DNA of 64,000 nucleotides from Streptococcus oralis. GTDB taxonomy: Bacteria > Bacillota > Bacilli > Lactobacillales > Streptococcaceae. Below the pieces are notes generated by a model. That model had not been told where the DNA came from, ran no database searches, and saw nothing but the letters and a program-made list of their open reading frames with translations. Shown piece after piece: positions 28,726 through 37,480 of this stretch. The position numbers and the translations under genes were made by a program. Location of the stretch: the NCBI RefSeq assembly GCF_019334565.1, contig NZ_CP079724.1, positions 951,001 through 1,015,000 on the forward strand, read 5' to 3'. Each line of letters begins with the position of its first letter. The stretch's first letter is position 1.

Positions 28726-29582
28726 TTTTTTCCTTCCTCTTCTTCTAAAATGTCTTCTACATACTTGGGCAACATAAAGGCCCCCACATGTAAGTTTGCA
28801 GTATAGTATTCTGTGAAAAGCTGGCGTTTTTTCCAGCCTTCCTTGTCAAAATCTTTAACAGGGTGATATTTTTTCGATGCAAATCCAAACAACCAATAGC
28901 CAGCAGGACTGGTTGGGATATGGGCCTGATAAACCCGGCTGATTGGAAAGGCTTGATTGACCTTGCGGTGCATGCTTCGGCAAGCTGACTCATCCTCGTC
29001 AAAGAAGGGACTCCCATGCTGATAGATCATGATGCCGTCTTCTTTCAAGGCTCTGTAACTGTTCCCGTAAAATTCCTTGGTAAAGAGCCCTTCCGTATGT
29101 CCAAATGGATCCGTCGCATCGTTGATAATGATATCGTAATCATCCTCACAGTTTCTCAAAAATCGCAGTCCATTTTGATAGTAAATGGTAACACGAGGAT
29201 CATCTAGCCCCGCAGCAAAGTCTGGAAAATACTCACGACAAACCTCTACCAACATTTCATCAGGTTCTACAATATCGATTTGTTCCAATTCTGGATAGAG
29301 CGTCAATATTTGGGCAACACCACCGTCACCACCCCCAATAACCAAGACTTTCTTTGGATTCGGGTGAACAGCCATGGGAACGTGAACAGTCATTTCGTTG
29401 TATACGAAATCATCCGCATCTGAGAACAAAACATGCCCATTTAAAATCAATATCTTTCCGAAAGCTGGCGTATCTAAGACTTCGATATCCTGCCACTCAC
29501 TTTTTCCAGCGTAGAGTTGTTTAGCTGTTCTCAGGGACAGTTTCACATCTGGAGTATGAACTTCAGAAAACCATAAATCCAT
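28722..29582 (-). CDS. speE: Spermidine synthase (aminopropyltransferase)
   Basis: 286 residues. N-terminal beta domain then a methyltransferase-like fold with VIGGGDGGVAQILTL (AdoMet-site glycines, ~84), IVEPDE, and DATDPFGHTEGLF (catalytic Asp, ~157). It transfers aminopropyl from decarboxylated AdoMet to putrescine. No AdoMet decarboxylase (speD) is in this operon, while the carboxyspermidine enzymes are, so its real donor or product in this organism is uncertain. It begins one base after the speA stop. Confidence 0.92.
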   Translation of the reverse strand: MDLWFSEVHTPDVKLSLRTAKQLYAGKSEWQDIEVLDTPAFGKILILNGHVLFSDADDFVYNEMTVHVPMAVHPNPKKVLVIGGGDGGVAQILTLYPELEQIDIVEPDEMLVEVCREYFPDFAAGLDDPRVTIYYQNGLRFLRNCEDDYDIIINDATDPFGHTEGLFTKEFYGNSYRALKEDGIMIYQHGSPFFDEDESACRSMHRKVNQAFPISRVYQAHIPTSPAGYWLFGFASKKYHPVKDFDKEGWKKRQLFTEYYTANLHVGAFMLPKYVEDILEEEEGKK

Positions 29583-31043
29583 CTAGTTCTCCTTTCTTTT
29601 AATGACATTGATGTGATTGACTTCTGGATCTTCCGTCCCTTGGAGGGAGCAACCACGTTCTTTGGCAAACAGGATATAATCCACAATCTCTCGTGTAATG
29701 CGTTCACCTGGTGCTAGGATTGGAATCCCTGGAGGATAGCACATGACAAATTCTCCACAGACTTGTCCAACAGATTCATCCAATGTTAAACTTCTTCTCT
29801 CTGAATAAAAGGCTTCCTGAGGAGACAGCACTAACTCGGGCTGGATATATTCTCCAGCAATCAAATCTTTTCCATCTCTTGAGTAGAGTCTCTTGATATC
29901 CGCCAAAGCCCCGACCAAACGTTCGATGTCTTGGATGCGGTCACCGATTGAAATATAAGCTAAGATATTCCCAATATCCCCAAACTCAATCTGAATGTCG
30001 TACTCATCTCGCAAGAGATCATAAACCTCTATCCCTGTTAGCCCAATTCCCTGAGTGTAAACGGACAGCTTGGTCACGTCAAAATCACAGACGGACACTC
30101 CGTCTATTAACTCTTTTGAGTAGGCATAGTAACCACCGATAGCATTGATTTCACGACGAGCGTATTCGGATAGCTCAATGACTTTCTCAAAAGACTCTTT
30201 GCCACGAAGAGCTAAGTTACGACGTGAAATATCCAGACTAGCCATCAACAAGTAAGATGCTGATGTTGACTGGGTCAGGTTGATAATCTGACGAACGTAC
30301 TCAGGATTCATCTGCTCCCCGATAAGAAGGATGGAGCTCTGGGTCAAACTCCCACCAGACTTATGCATAGAGACCGCCGCCATATCAGCGCCAGCGTCCA
30401 TAGCTGACAATGGCAATTTGTCTGTAAAATGCAAATGCGCTCCATGGGCTTCATCCACTAAAACAAGCATGTCAGCTTCGTGAGCCATATCTGTTAATCC
30501 TCTCAGATCCGAACAAATCCCATAGTAGGTAGGATTGTTGATTAGGATAGCTTTAGCATCTGGATGCTCCTTAATAGCTTGTTCAACACGGTCATTTTCA
30601 AGACCTAAAGCGATGCCAATTTTAGGATCCACACTCATCTCGATATAGATGGGTATGGCACCACATAGAACCAACGCATTGATAGCAGATTTGTGAACAT
30701 TACGTGGCAGAATAATCTTATCTCCTGCCTTACAAGTCGAAAGAATCATAGTTTGAACTGATGAGGTTGTTCCCCCAATCATGAGAAAGGCATGCGCCGC
30801 TCCAAAAGCATCCGCTGCCAACTCCTCTGCATCCCGAATAATCGAAATAGGATGGCCGAGATTATCCAAGGGTTTCATAGAATTGACATCAATGCCAACA
30901 CATTTTTCTCCTAACAGTTCGACAAGTTCTGGATTTCCTCGTCCACGCTTGTGACCTGGCACATCAAAGGGAACAATCCTTTTCTTGCGTAGTTTGACCA
31001 AGGCCTCGTAAATTGGGGCTTGGTTTTGATCTAACTTCTTCAA
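29583..31043 (-). CDS. speA: Arginine (Orn/Lys/Arg) decarboxylase, operon lead gene
   Basis: 486 residues, the short fold I form like Bacillus SpeA. PLP lysine is K228 in AAVSMHKSGGSLTQ; GTTSSVQ (~91) binds the cofactor phosphate and LVDEAHGAH (~195) holds the ring-contacting Asp and His. Annotated variously as lysine decarboxylase (cad); the downstream aguA/aguB makes arginine to agmatine the likelier reaction. The start codon is TTG at 31043 with AAAGGAG (31051-31057). A tiny AUG-UCU-UGA frame overlaps the start but sits too close to the ribosome site. A ~330-nt structured RNA with terminator lies upstream. Confidence 0.92.
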   Translation of the reverse strand: MKKLDQNQAPIYEALVKLRKKRIVPFDVPGHKRGRGNPELVELLGEKCVGIDVNSMKPLDNLGHPISIIRDAEELAADAFGAAHAFLMIGGTTSSVQTMILSTCKAGDKIILPRNVHKSAINALVLCGAIPIYIEMSVDPKIGIALGLENDRVEQAIKEHPDAKAILINNPTYYGICSDLRGLTDMAHEADMLVLVDEAHGAHLHFTDKLPLSAMDAGADMAAVSMHKSGGSLTQSSILLIGEQMNPEYVRQIINLTQSTSASYLLMASLDISRRNLALRGKESFEKVIELSEYARREINAIGGYYAYSKELIDGVSVCDFDVTKLSVYTQGIGLTGIEVYDLLRDEYDIQIEFGDIGNILAYISIGDRIQDIERLVGALADIKRLYSRDGKDLIAGEYIQPELVLSPQEAFYSERRSLTLDESVGQVCGEFVMCYPPGIPILAPGERITREIVDYILFAKERGCSLQGTEDPEVNHINVIKRKEN

Positions 31044-31103
31044 GACATACTCCTTTACCGTATTTTTAGCACCTCAAGAAGATAAAGGCGACTAAAGGTT
31101 GAC

Positions 31104-31435
31104 TTATGAAAAAAGAGCAGGTTTTCACCTGCTCTGCAATCTTCTGACGTGTTTATTTTGGTTTCTGTTGAGTATGTCTGTTCCCGATGTTTCCTAACTC
31201 TCTAGTAGCAAATATTACGTACTTTATTGATCGTTTCACAAGATGACGTGTGCTTTCACCACACTAAAATTTATGAATTAGGACAAACGTCCTAACATCA
31301 ACTTATAAAAGTAGGCTTTTAACCCTATCAATAATGTGGCTTTTTAACCACGCTTCGGCATTCAACCCTGCCTGTCCGTAGGCATTTTTTACTCGGGTTT
31401 ATATTTGCTAGAAAACATCATCTCATTTTCTAAGC
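31104..31435 (-). ncRNA. Structured ~330-nt RNA upstream of speA, leader/attenuator or stand-alone
   Basis: A promoter with 17-bp spacing starts transcription near 31435; a strong terminator (GAGCAGGTGAAAACCTGCTC then six T) ends it near 31104, 61 bp before speA. Between them: a long-range perfect 10-bp helix pairs TAGCAAATAT (31410-31401) with ATATTTGCTA (31214-31205), enclosing hairpins TTAGGAC/GTCCTAA, GTGG/CCAC, GCCT/AGGC inside AACCC/GGGTT, and GTGTG/CACAC. No coding frame longer than ~12 codons fits. It is not a T-box, lysine, tmRNA or RNase P type that I recognise. Either a polyamine- or arginine-responsive attenuator or an independent RNA. Confidence 0.7.
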
Positions 31436-31441
31436 CTAATA

Positions 31442-31470
31442 ACTATATCATGTTTATAAGAGCTTGTAAA
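31442..31470 (-). promoter_or_regulatory. Promoter of the speA leader RNA
   Basis: Minus-strand TTTACA (31470-31465) and TATAGT (31447-31442) with a 17-bp spacer. It is the only good promoter between speA and the upstream hypothetical gene. The stretch 31480-31660 holds AT-rich DNA in which I see no gene. Confidence 0.75.
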
Positions 31471-31664
31471 GGATTTTGTGAAACTTTTTTAAAGAATTTT
31501 ATTTTTTGTTCGTCAAATTCTGTTGAACTATAAAAGGAAATCGCTTTAAAACGTCATAGGAATAAGAAAAAAGAAACTACAACCATTAGCTGCTTCAATA
31601 ATCTTAAAGTATAACTTGATATTGAAAATCAATTCTTTTCATCAGATTTCATAAATATTTCCAG

Positions 31665-32219
31665 CTAGGAAGTGGGAATCAACTGCTCCAATTCTACTTC
31701 TGAAAGCTGTCCTTGATTGTAAAGTTTTCTAAGTAAGTCCTCATCTACGGTAATTGAATAGTAATCCGTCACAAACTCATGAAATTTCTCAAAACTGTCA
31801 AAGAAATAGGATAACAACCATTCGCCACCGTCCTGCTCTTTGTAGGTATTTTGATGCTCTTGACCGTCATACCAGATAAAGAAGGTTGTTTCATCTTTTT
31901 GCTCTTCTGAGTAAAGGTTTTGATACTTTTCATCTAGTCCTCTATAAAATCCGTCTATGATGTCTTGATTCCACTCGTCAGCAGCAAATTGACTTAAACT
32001 ATTTTCATGATCAAAACCTTTTATGAGGATCATTTTATCAGTCAAAATCACATCTAGAGAATCACCAGAGCCATTGTCAATAAGGTAGCGGAGTCCATAG
32101 TTTTCCTCAGTCTTAATCACGAGTCTGAGCCAATCCTCACTTGGATCTGTCCGATACTCATCAATGACAAGTAAGGCATCTAAACGTGTCTTTGCATTTT
32201 CCCATTCAATTTTTCCCAT
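31665..32219 (-). CDS. Hypothetical acidic cytoplasmic protein
   Basis: 184 residues, strongly acidic (many Asp/Glu), no membrane segment or signal peptide. I do not recognise the family. The composition, single-gene context and position at the edge of an accessory island recall polymorphic-toxin immunity proteins, but no specific motif supports this. The ATG at 32219 is followed by an intact frame to TAG; the ~190 bp upstream to the next gene show nothing convincing. Confidence 0.65.
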   Translation of the reverse strand: MGKIEWENAKTRLDALLVIDEYRTDPSEDWLRLVIKTEENYGLRYLIDNGSGDSLDVILTDKMILIKGFDHENSLSQFAADEWNQDIIDGFYRGLDEKYQNLYSEEQKDETTFFIWYDGQEHQNTYKEQDGGEWLLSYFFDSFEKFHEFVTDYYSITVDEDLLRKLYNQGQLSEVELEQLIPTS

Positions 32220-32409
32220 CTCTTTAATCCTCCATCTTAAAGTTTAAAATCTATTATGCTTACAAATTCTATAACCAATTTCTATCTATTCCGTCCGACT
32301 GTACTGTGGAATATTTCCTTCACCAGACAAATCATCAGGTGTACGATTTTTATTGAATCTGAGTAGACTGTAATCTTATATTAATTATCATAGTTCAATC
32401 AATCGTTCG

Positions 32410-33123
32410 CTAAGAATAAGAGAGCCACTCATTAATCAAAGAAGCAATTTCTTTAGGTGCTTGAGTATAAAGCTCATGATCAAAGTTATCTAGAAAAATA
32501 GTATCAAAATAGTCTGGCAATTCTTTTAGAGCCTCTTCTCTCCATGCTACTTCATTAGGATATCGAGGACTAATAAACAAGGTATTTCCCACTTTTCTCT
32601 TAAACGCTTGTATTTTTCTCCGTAGCTGTAGTAACGTTTCTATATTTTCATAATTTATAGCTAACTCATATCTATTATACTGCACATTCCAATGATAGGA
32701 ATGTCTTACAGCTTCTTCCATATTTTTTGACCAATGCTTTGCTTCAGATTTTTCTTTAGAAATAAGAATATCTATGTCAGAAAGGTTTTGAGACTTGATA
32801 TAGTTTTTGGTTTCCTCTAACTCTGTATCTAAAGGTAAAATCTTATCTAAATCTAAATAGCCACCATCCAAAAGAATCAGTTTTTTCACTTCTTGAAATT
32901 CCGATGCGAAATAACGAGCCAAATCTCCTCCGAGAGAATGGCCTATCAGACAGATAGATTCTTCCCCAACTATCTCCTTTTTAAACCATGATTTCAACTC
33001 TATTTCATCTCTAAAATACTTTTCATATGGATTTATAAAACAAGCAATCGAGTCTAGCTCTTGAAGAAAATCCTTGCTATGACAGACATTACTTCCCAAA
33101 CCGCCAATAAAATATATTTTCAT
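32410..33123 (-). CDS. Alpha/beta hydrolase
   Basis: 237 residues. The nucleophile elbow is GHSLGG (61-66, Ser63); an Asp in VKKLILLDGGYLDL and a C-terminal His in NFDHELYTQ complete a plausible triad. No signal peptide; a cytosolic esterase/lipase-like enzyme with unknown substrate. Its ATG lies 3 bp after the stop of the frameshifted gene upstream and it has only a weak ribosome site (AGAG), so it probably depended on translational coupling and may be poorly translated here because that upstream frame is broken. Confidence 0.82.
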   Translation of the reverse strand: MKIYFIGGLGSNVCHSKDFLQELDSIACFINPYEKYFRDEIELKSWFKKEIVGEESICLIGHSLGGDLARYFASEFQEVKKLILLDGGYLDLDKILPLDTELEETKNYIKSQNLSDIDILISKEKSEAKHWSKNMEEAVRHSYHWNVQYNRYELAINYENIETLLQLRRKIQAFKRKVGNTLFISPRYPNEVAWREEALKELPDYFDTIFLDNFDHELYTQAPKEIASLINEWLSYS

Positions 33124-33126
33124 TCT

Positions 33127-33439
33127 CTAATTAATACTATGCTTATTCATCTTTTGTTCAAAGATAGTCGTGATAATCTGACGCAATTCTTCACGTTCTT
33201 TTTCTGGGATTTCACCACTTGTTTGGGCTGCAGCGTAGAGTTCAGGGTGTTCAATTGAAATGCGTTTAATAGTACGTGTTGTAGCATGTTTTCTGACAAA
33301 AAAAAGGGATGCGCTTAATCAAGTCTTGTGGGACAAGCGCAAGAATTTTCTCAGCAGTTTCCTTGTCACTAATCTTAGACGTAGTCAGCCCTTTCTTAAT
33401 CATTTCCTGTTCTTTTTCTGTAAAATCTTTTAATTCCAT
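33127..33439 (-). pseudogene. Small conserved-looking gene frameshifted in a T8 tract
   Basis: Start ATG at 33439 with AGGAGG (33448-33453). The frame reads MELKDFTEKEQEMI... to IKRIPFF and then hits a run of eight T (33298-33305 on the plus strand as A), after which it goes out of frame and stops ~10 codons on. Removing one T restores a continuous ~103-residue protein continuing VRKHATTRTIKRISIEHPELYA and ending KMNKHSIN at 33127. The restored protein is hydrophilic and helical; I cannot name it. It may be a true pseudogene, a phase-variable gene, or a sequencing error in the homopolymer. Confidence 0.75.
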
Positions 33440-33558
33440 CTGATTAATCCTCCTATTCTCTCTAAGTTAAATTATATATCAGTTGTAGCAAGACACCAAA
33501 TAGTCTGTTTGTAAAATGCTTTCTATACTAGAATTTTCTTTTCACTTTTAATTTCTCC

Positions 33559-35304
33559 CTAGTAAAAAATCACAAAACCTTTAGGCAATATCACCAGTTG
33601 CTGCTCCAATACTTGGAAATGACTGGCTAGCGCTACAGCATCACTGTCTTCTAAAAGATAGTTTTCAGTTGATTGGTTAAAAATAGCTTGGAGTTTTTTT
33701 CCATCATAATTCCATTCTAGAGCTAGAACATCTGGCTTGATTTCTTGCAGACTATAGGTGCCATGTTGGATAATGCCTGAAACATCCTTACGAAGCTGAA
33801 TCAACTTCTTCATAAAACTAAGCATGTCATTACTGTCTGAAACACGTTCCCAAGGCATGACACGACGACAATCTGGATCTGGTCCTCCATCTAACTCCAA
33901 CTCCGTTCCATAGTAGAAACACGGTGTCCCTCTTTGTAGAAAGAGGCAAGCTAGGGCAGACTTAACCAGTTGGGCATCTCCCTTGGCAGTAGCCAAAATG
34001 CGTTCCGTATCGTGAGAATCTAGAAGATTAAACATCACTTCCGAAATCTGTTGTCTATAGTACATTGATTGGCTATTGATTTCATTGATGAATTGAGGTG
34101 TCTTCTTAGTCCCTCGCAAGAAATAATCCTTGATGCTGTCGGAGAGAGGATAGTTCATGACTGCGTGGAATTCATCTCCATTTAGCCAAGGCTGAGAAGT
34201 GTGCCAGACCTCTCCAAGAATATAAAGGTCAGGCTTTTTAGCCAAGACAGCCTTACGGAAATCTCTCCAAAATTGATGGTCTACTTCATTTGCCACATCC
34301 AGGCGCCAAGCATCAATACCCAACTCTTCAATCCAGTAGGTCGCAACCTTTAACAAATAGTCCCTCACTTGAGGATTGGCCGTATTGAGCTTGGGCATAT
34401 AGCTGGCAAAAGCGAAGGTATGATAAGGAAGTTTTCTTGGGTTTCCCAGCTTATTCTTGCTCACTGGAAACTCCTGAACATGAAACCAGTCTTTATATTC
34501 CGACTTTTCACCATGCTTGAGGACATCCTGCCACTGTGGAGACTGATCCCCGATATGATTGAAAACAGCATCCAGCATGATTTTCATGTCTCTCTGATGG
34601 GCCTCCTCCACCAGTTTACGAAAGGTTTCCTTATCTCCAAAATGATGGTCAATTTCGAAATAATCCGTCGTATTATACTTGTGATTGCTTGGGGATTCAA
34701 AAATCGGACAGAGATAAAGTCCTGTGACCCCTAAGTCTTGCAAGTAATCCAGATGGTCAATGATACCTTGTAAATCACCACCAAAGAAATCGCTCGTCTT
34801 TGGTTTGATAGAGGAATCCCAAGCCAGAGCCCCTTCTGGAGAAATCTCAGGATTGCCATTAGCAAAGCGTTCTGGGAAAATCTGGTACCATACCGTCTTT
34901 GCTACCCAGTCAGGAACATGACAAGCATCAATCTCATGAATATAAGGAATTTTAAATCCATTTCCTTCATAATGAAGATTTTCTAGCGTGTTTTCAACAC
35001 ATCCCTTATCGCCATAAAAAATACTCTGACCTTGCTTATCCTTGAGTTCAAAGAGATACTGGAGTCGCGCATAGCCAACCGTAACTTCCACTTGCCAGTA
35101 ATCAAATAAGGCATCGGAAGTTACTTTGACCATCGCCTTGCTTGCTTCATAATGGTCCTCTAAAAAGATAAAAGTGTCTCCATAATGCAAATGGATACTT
35201 TCAATATCATCTTTCTTAGTCCGGATACGAATATGCATTATCTTTTCCTTATAAAGATAAGCATACTCCGACTCTGGTCTATGGTAAATGGCTGTTAATT
35301 CCAT
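33559..35304 (-). CDS. Neopullulanase/cyclomaltodextrinase (GH13)
   Basis: 581 residues from the ATG at 35304, which has AGGAGA; the frame extends 14 codons upstream. An N-terminal CBM34-like beta domain (~1-120), then a TIM barrel with GH13 regions: DAVFNHIG, DAWRLDVANEVD (nucleophile Asp), LGEVWH (acid Glu) and LLDSHDTERIL (stabilising Asp). The domain order fits the intracellular neopullulanase/maltogenic amylase group that cleaves cyclodextrins, pullulan or maltodextrins. No secretion signal, so it acts on imported oligosaccharides. No sugar transporter is adjacent. Confidence 0.92.
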   Translation of the reverse strand: MELTAIYHRPESEYAYLYKEKIMHIRIRTKKDDIESIHLHYGDTFIFLEDHYEASKAMVKVTSDALFDYWQVEVTVGYARLQYLFELKDKQGQSIFYGDKGCVENTLENLHYEGNGFKIPYIHEIDACHVPDWVAKTVWYQIFPERFANGNPEISPEGALAWDSSIKPKTSDFFGGDLQGIIDHLDYLQDLGVTGLYLCPIFESPSNHKYNTTDYFEIDHHFGDKETFRKLVEEAHQRDMKIMLDAVFNHIGDQSPQWQDVLKHGEKSEYKDWFHVQEFPVSKNKLGNPRKLPYHTFAFASYMPKLNTANPQVRDYLLKVATYWIEELGIDAWRLDVANEVDHQFWRDFRKAVLAKKPDLYILGEVWHTSQPWLNGDEFHAVMNYPLSDSIKDYFLRGTKKTPQFINEINSQSMYYRQQISEVMFNLLDSHDTERILATAKGDAQLVKSALACLFLQRGTPCFYYGTELELDGGPDPDCRRVMPWERVSDSNDMLSFMKKLIQLRKDVSGIIQHGTYSLQEIKPDVLALEWNYDGKKLQAIFNQSTENYLLEDSDAVALASHFQVLEQQLVILPKGFVIFY

Positions 35305-35438
35305 TGTTCTGTCTCCTAGTTTACTTTTATTCATCTTGCTGCGCAAACGTTTTCAAAGTCTTGATTCTAGTATACTACTTTAAAATTTTATTTTCAAGAC
35401 TAGTCCGTAGTTTTGAGTGGATTGTTTTCGAGAATATA

Positions 35439-35466
35439 AAAAAGCAGTAAGTCTTAATACCTACTA
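35439..35466 (-). terminator. Intrinsic terminator after the nucleotidyltransferase gene
   Basis: Read leftwards AGTAGGT pairs with ACTTACT (wobbles) and is followed by GCTTTTTT, 17 bp after the stop codon. Confidence 0.55.
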
Positions 35467-35482
35467 CTTTCTGATTGATGAT

Positions 35483-35974
35483 TTACAAATGCCTTTCCAG
35501 CCACTCTATCTTTTTAAAATCCTTATTGTTATTGTGGTCATTTCGATAGGAATCTTGGGAAGAAGCTTTGTAAATGCTTAAATACTGTTCTAAACTTGGA
35601 ACACGAAAAGTGATGTCCTCGAGATGAATCAACTCTATATCTGATTCTGAAACTCCTGCAAAATCTGGTAATGAATTGATACTTCCAAATTCAACGCTCA
35701 CGCCATCTTTTTGGAATTCATGCTCGTGAATATCTACCAAGGTATATCCTAAGAGATTCATCACTTTCAATATCTTGTCCCAGTCATAAATCCTGAGATG
35801 ATCGGGCGCTTCCCAGCCTCTAGGATCTCCAGAAACATGAATGTCAATGTCAGACGGCTGCCATTCTTCATTTGAACGATATTCAAAACCCAAAGACCCC
35901 ATGAGCGTTGGTGTGATTCCGACTTGGTTTAAATGAGAACAAATTATTCGGAATTCATCAAATAGAGAATTCAT
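35483..35974 (-). CDS. Nucleotidyltransferase-fold protein
   Basis: 163 residues from the ATG at 35974 with GGAGGAGG directly upstream; two upstream in-frame starts lack sites. The GS...DxD signature of the pol-beta superfamily is visible: MGSLGFEYRSN then PSDIDIHV, about 16 residues apart. The body is short, without an obvious partner HEPN or kinase domain. It could be an MNT-like or aminoglycoside-nucleotidyltransferase-like protein; substrate unknown. It follows dgkB in the same direction after a 63-bp gap. Confidence 0.7.
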   Translation of the reverse strand: MNSLFDEFRIICSHLNQVGITPTLMGSLGFEYRSNEEWQPSDIDIHVSGDPRGWEAPDHLRIYDWDKILKVMNLLGYTLVDIHEHEFQKDGVSVEFGSINSLPDFAGVSESDIELIHLEDITFRVPSLEQYLSIYKASSQDSYRNDHNNNKDFKKIEWLERHL

Positions 35975-36037
35975 TCCTCCTCCAATCTTTGACATGAAAC
36001 CAGTTTTAGCAGTGAAAGACAAACTTGTTTCTATCTT

Positions 36038-36919
36038 CTACTCTTTCGGTTGTGAAAAGACTTCAATATGCTGGCCCAGTACCTTAATCTCTACAGGTAG
36101 GTTATCCGACTTATCGCCGTCAACATCTGACTCCAATTCACTATCTGAAGAGATTTTAATATTACGTGCTCTGATATACTCAATATTATCATTTCCAACA
36201 ACATCTCCTTTTAGTAAATCAGGAATGACGGATAATTTAGAGAATATTGAAGCATCTTTTAGAATTAAAATATTAGCATAGCCGTCCTTGTTTTCTTCAA
36301 AGATTTTCTTATCAGCGAAGTAATTGGTCAAGAGAACCAAAACATGGCTCGCTTCACCTTCATAATTTCCATTTTCTGTCTCAACCTTAATGTTAAAGAC
36401 CTGATCCGTCATCACAGACTTCATAGTATTTACAGCATAGGCTAAAATACCGAATTTTGTCTTGTCCTCGATCTCCACATTGTGAATCGCCTCTGGAAGA
36501 GAACCGATACTAAAGATATAACCAAAATAGTTATCATTTGCTTTACCGATATCAATCTTGTTGGTTAAATTAAAATCGAGTTCATCAATCGCACCATCGA
36601 TGTCTTGATTGATTTCCAACAGTTTCGTAATGAGGTTGCCCGTACCGCCTGGAATAATCCCTAACTTAGGAATGTAGTCTCTCTCAGCAATACCCGAAAT
36701 GACTTCATTGACAGTCCCGTCTCCACCGAAAACAACCACTGCATCGTACTGCTCACGAGACGCTTCCTCAGCAAAGTGTGTTGCATCCAGTGCTTTTTCG
36801 GTAATTTTGGTTTCAACGTGCTCAAAATAATCTTTGGCTTTATTCTCCAGTTTGACCTTATAATCCAAAGCCTTTTCCCCACCAGAGGTAGGGTTGATAA
36901 TTAACATTGCTTTTTTCAT
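36038..36919 (-). CDS. Diacylglycerol/lipid kinase family protein
   Basis: 293 residues. DAGK catalytic domain: NPTSGGEKAL (8-17), VFGGDGTVNEVISG (~65-78) and PGGTGNLITKL (~95). It resembles Gram-positive DgkB, which recycles diacylglycerol from lipoteichoic acid synthesis into phosphatidate, or the broader YegS group. No membrane segment; peripheral at the inner leaflet. A minus-strand TATAAT (36992-36987) lies 68 bp upstream and AAGGAG is near the ATG. Confidence 0.88.
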   Translation of the reverse strand: MKKAMLIINPTSGGEKALDYKVKLENKAKDYFEHVETKITEKALDATHFAEEASREQYDAVVVFGGDGTVNEVISGIAERDYIPKLGIIPGGTGNLITKLLEINQDIDGAIDELDFNLTNKIDIGKANDNYFGYIFSIGSLPEAIHNVEIEDKTKFGILAYAVNTMKSVMTDQVFNIKVETENGNYEGEASHVLVLLTNYFADKKIFEENKDGYANILILKDASIFSKLSVIPDLLKGDVVGNDNIEYIRARNIKISSDSELESDVDGDKSDNLPVEIKVLGQHIEVFSQPKE

Positions 36920-37091
36920 TGATAATACTCCTTAATTTTTAAATAGAAATGTTAGTGTAACTACATCAGTCATCACATATAATGCTATTATATAATGAAA
37001 CCTCAGAAAATAGAAATCAGACGTACTGGAGATTGAGAGAATCAGTTCTAAAAAAGGTTGGATATGCTGAAAATGATAAATACCTTCTAGT

Positions 37092-37451
37092 TTATTCTTT
37101 TACCAATCGATTAAAATCAACCAAATATAAAATTCCAGCAATAAGAGCAAAAATTGCTGAAAAAAATGAAAGGAAGGGGATAAAACCTGTGATAGATGCA
37201 ACTAAAAGAAACAAAAAGCTTTTCTTACGACCATTTGATTCTTTTCTATAAATGAAAATTGCAAGTATAGAACAAACAAGAAATATAAAACTAATTAAAT
37301 TTACTGAAAAAGCCCATGCTGGTTTATCAACAAAACGAAGAGCCCCATTGATAAATCTTATCTCCCATCTATAGAAAAATGCAAATGCAATAATGGGAGA
37401 GCACGTTAAAGCAAAAATTCCATTAAAAAAAAATAAACTGTTTGATTTCAT
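37092..37451 (-). CDS. Small membrane protein, three helices
   Basis: 119 residues with hydrophobic segments at ~5-27, ~46-68 and ~78-112. No family recognised. AAGGAT lies before the ATG. It follows the TPR-like membrane protein by 30 bp in the same direction and may be part of the same candidate immunity array, but nothing specific shows this. Confidence 0.6.
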   Translation of the reverse strand: MKSNSLFFFNGIFALTCSPIIAFAFFYRWEIRFINGALRFVDKPAWAFSVNLISFIFLVCSILAIFIYRKESNGRKKSFLFLLVASITGFIPFLSFFSAIFALIAGILYLVDFNRLVKE

Positions 37452-37480
37452 ATTAAATCCTTATCTGTACTTATTCATCG

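Noticed and set aside
31104..31435. tmRNA, RNase P RNA, 6S RNA, T-box or lysine riboswitch for the speA leader.
   Set aside because: No tRNA-like ends, no GAGGAAAGTCC-type P4 motif, no T-box GGTGG/terminator pair, no L-box core; the 6S layout was not matched either.
36982..37251. 89-codon plus-strand frame.
   Set aside because: No ribosome site, antisense to the small three-helix membrane protein, and atypical residue composition.
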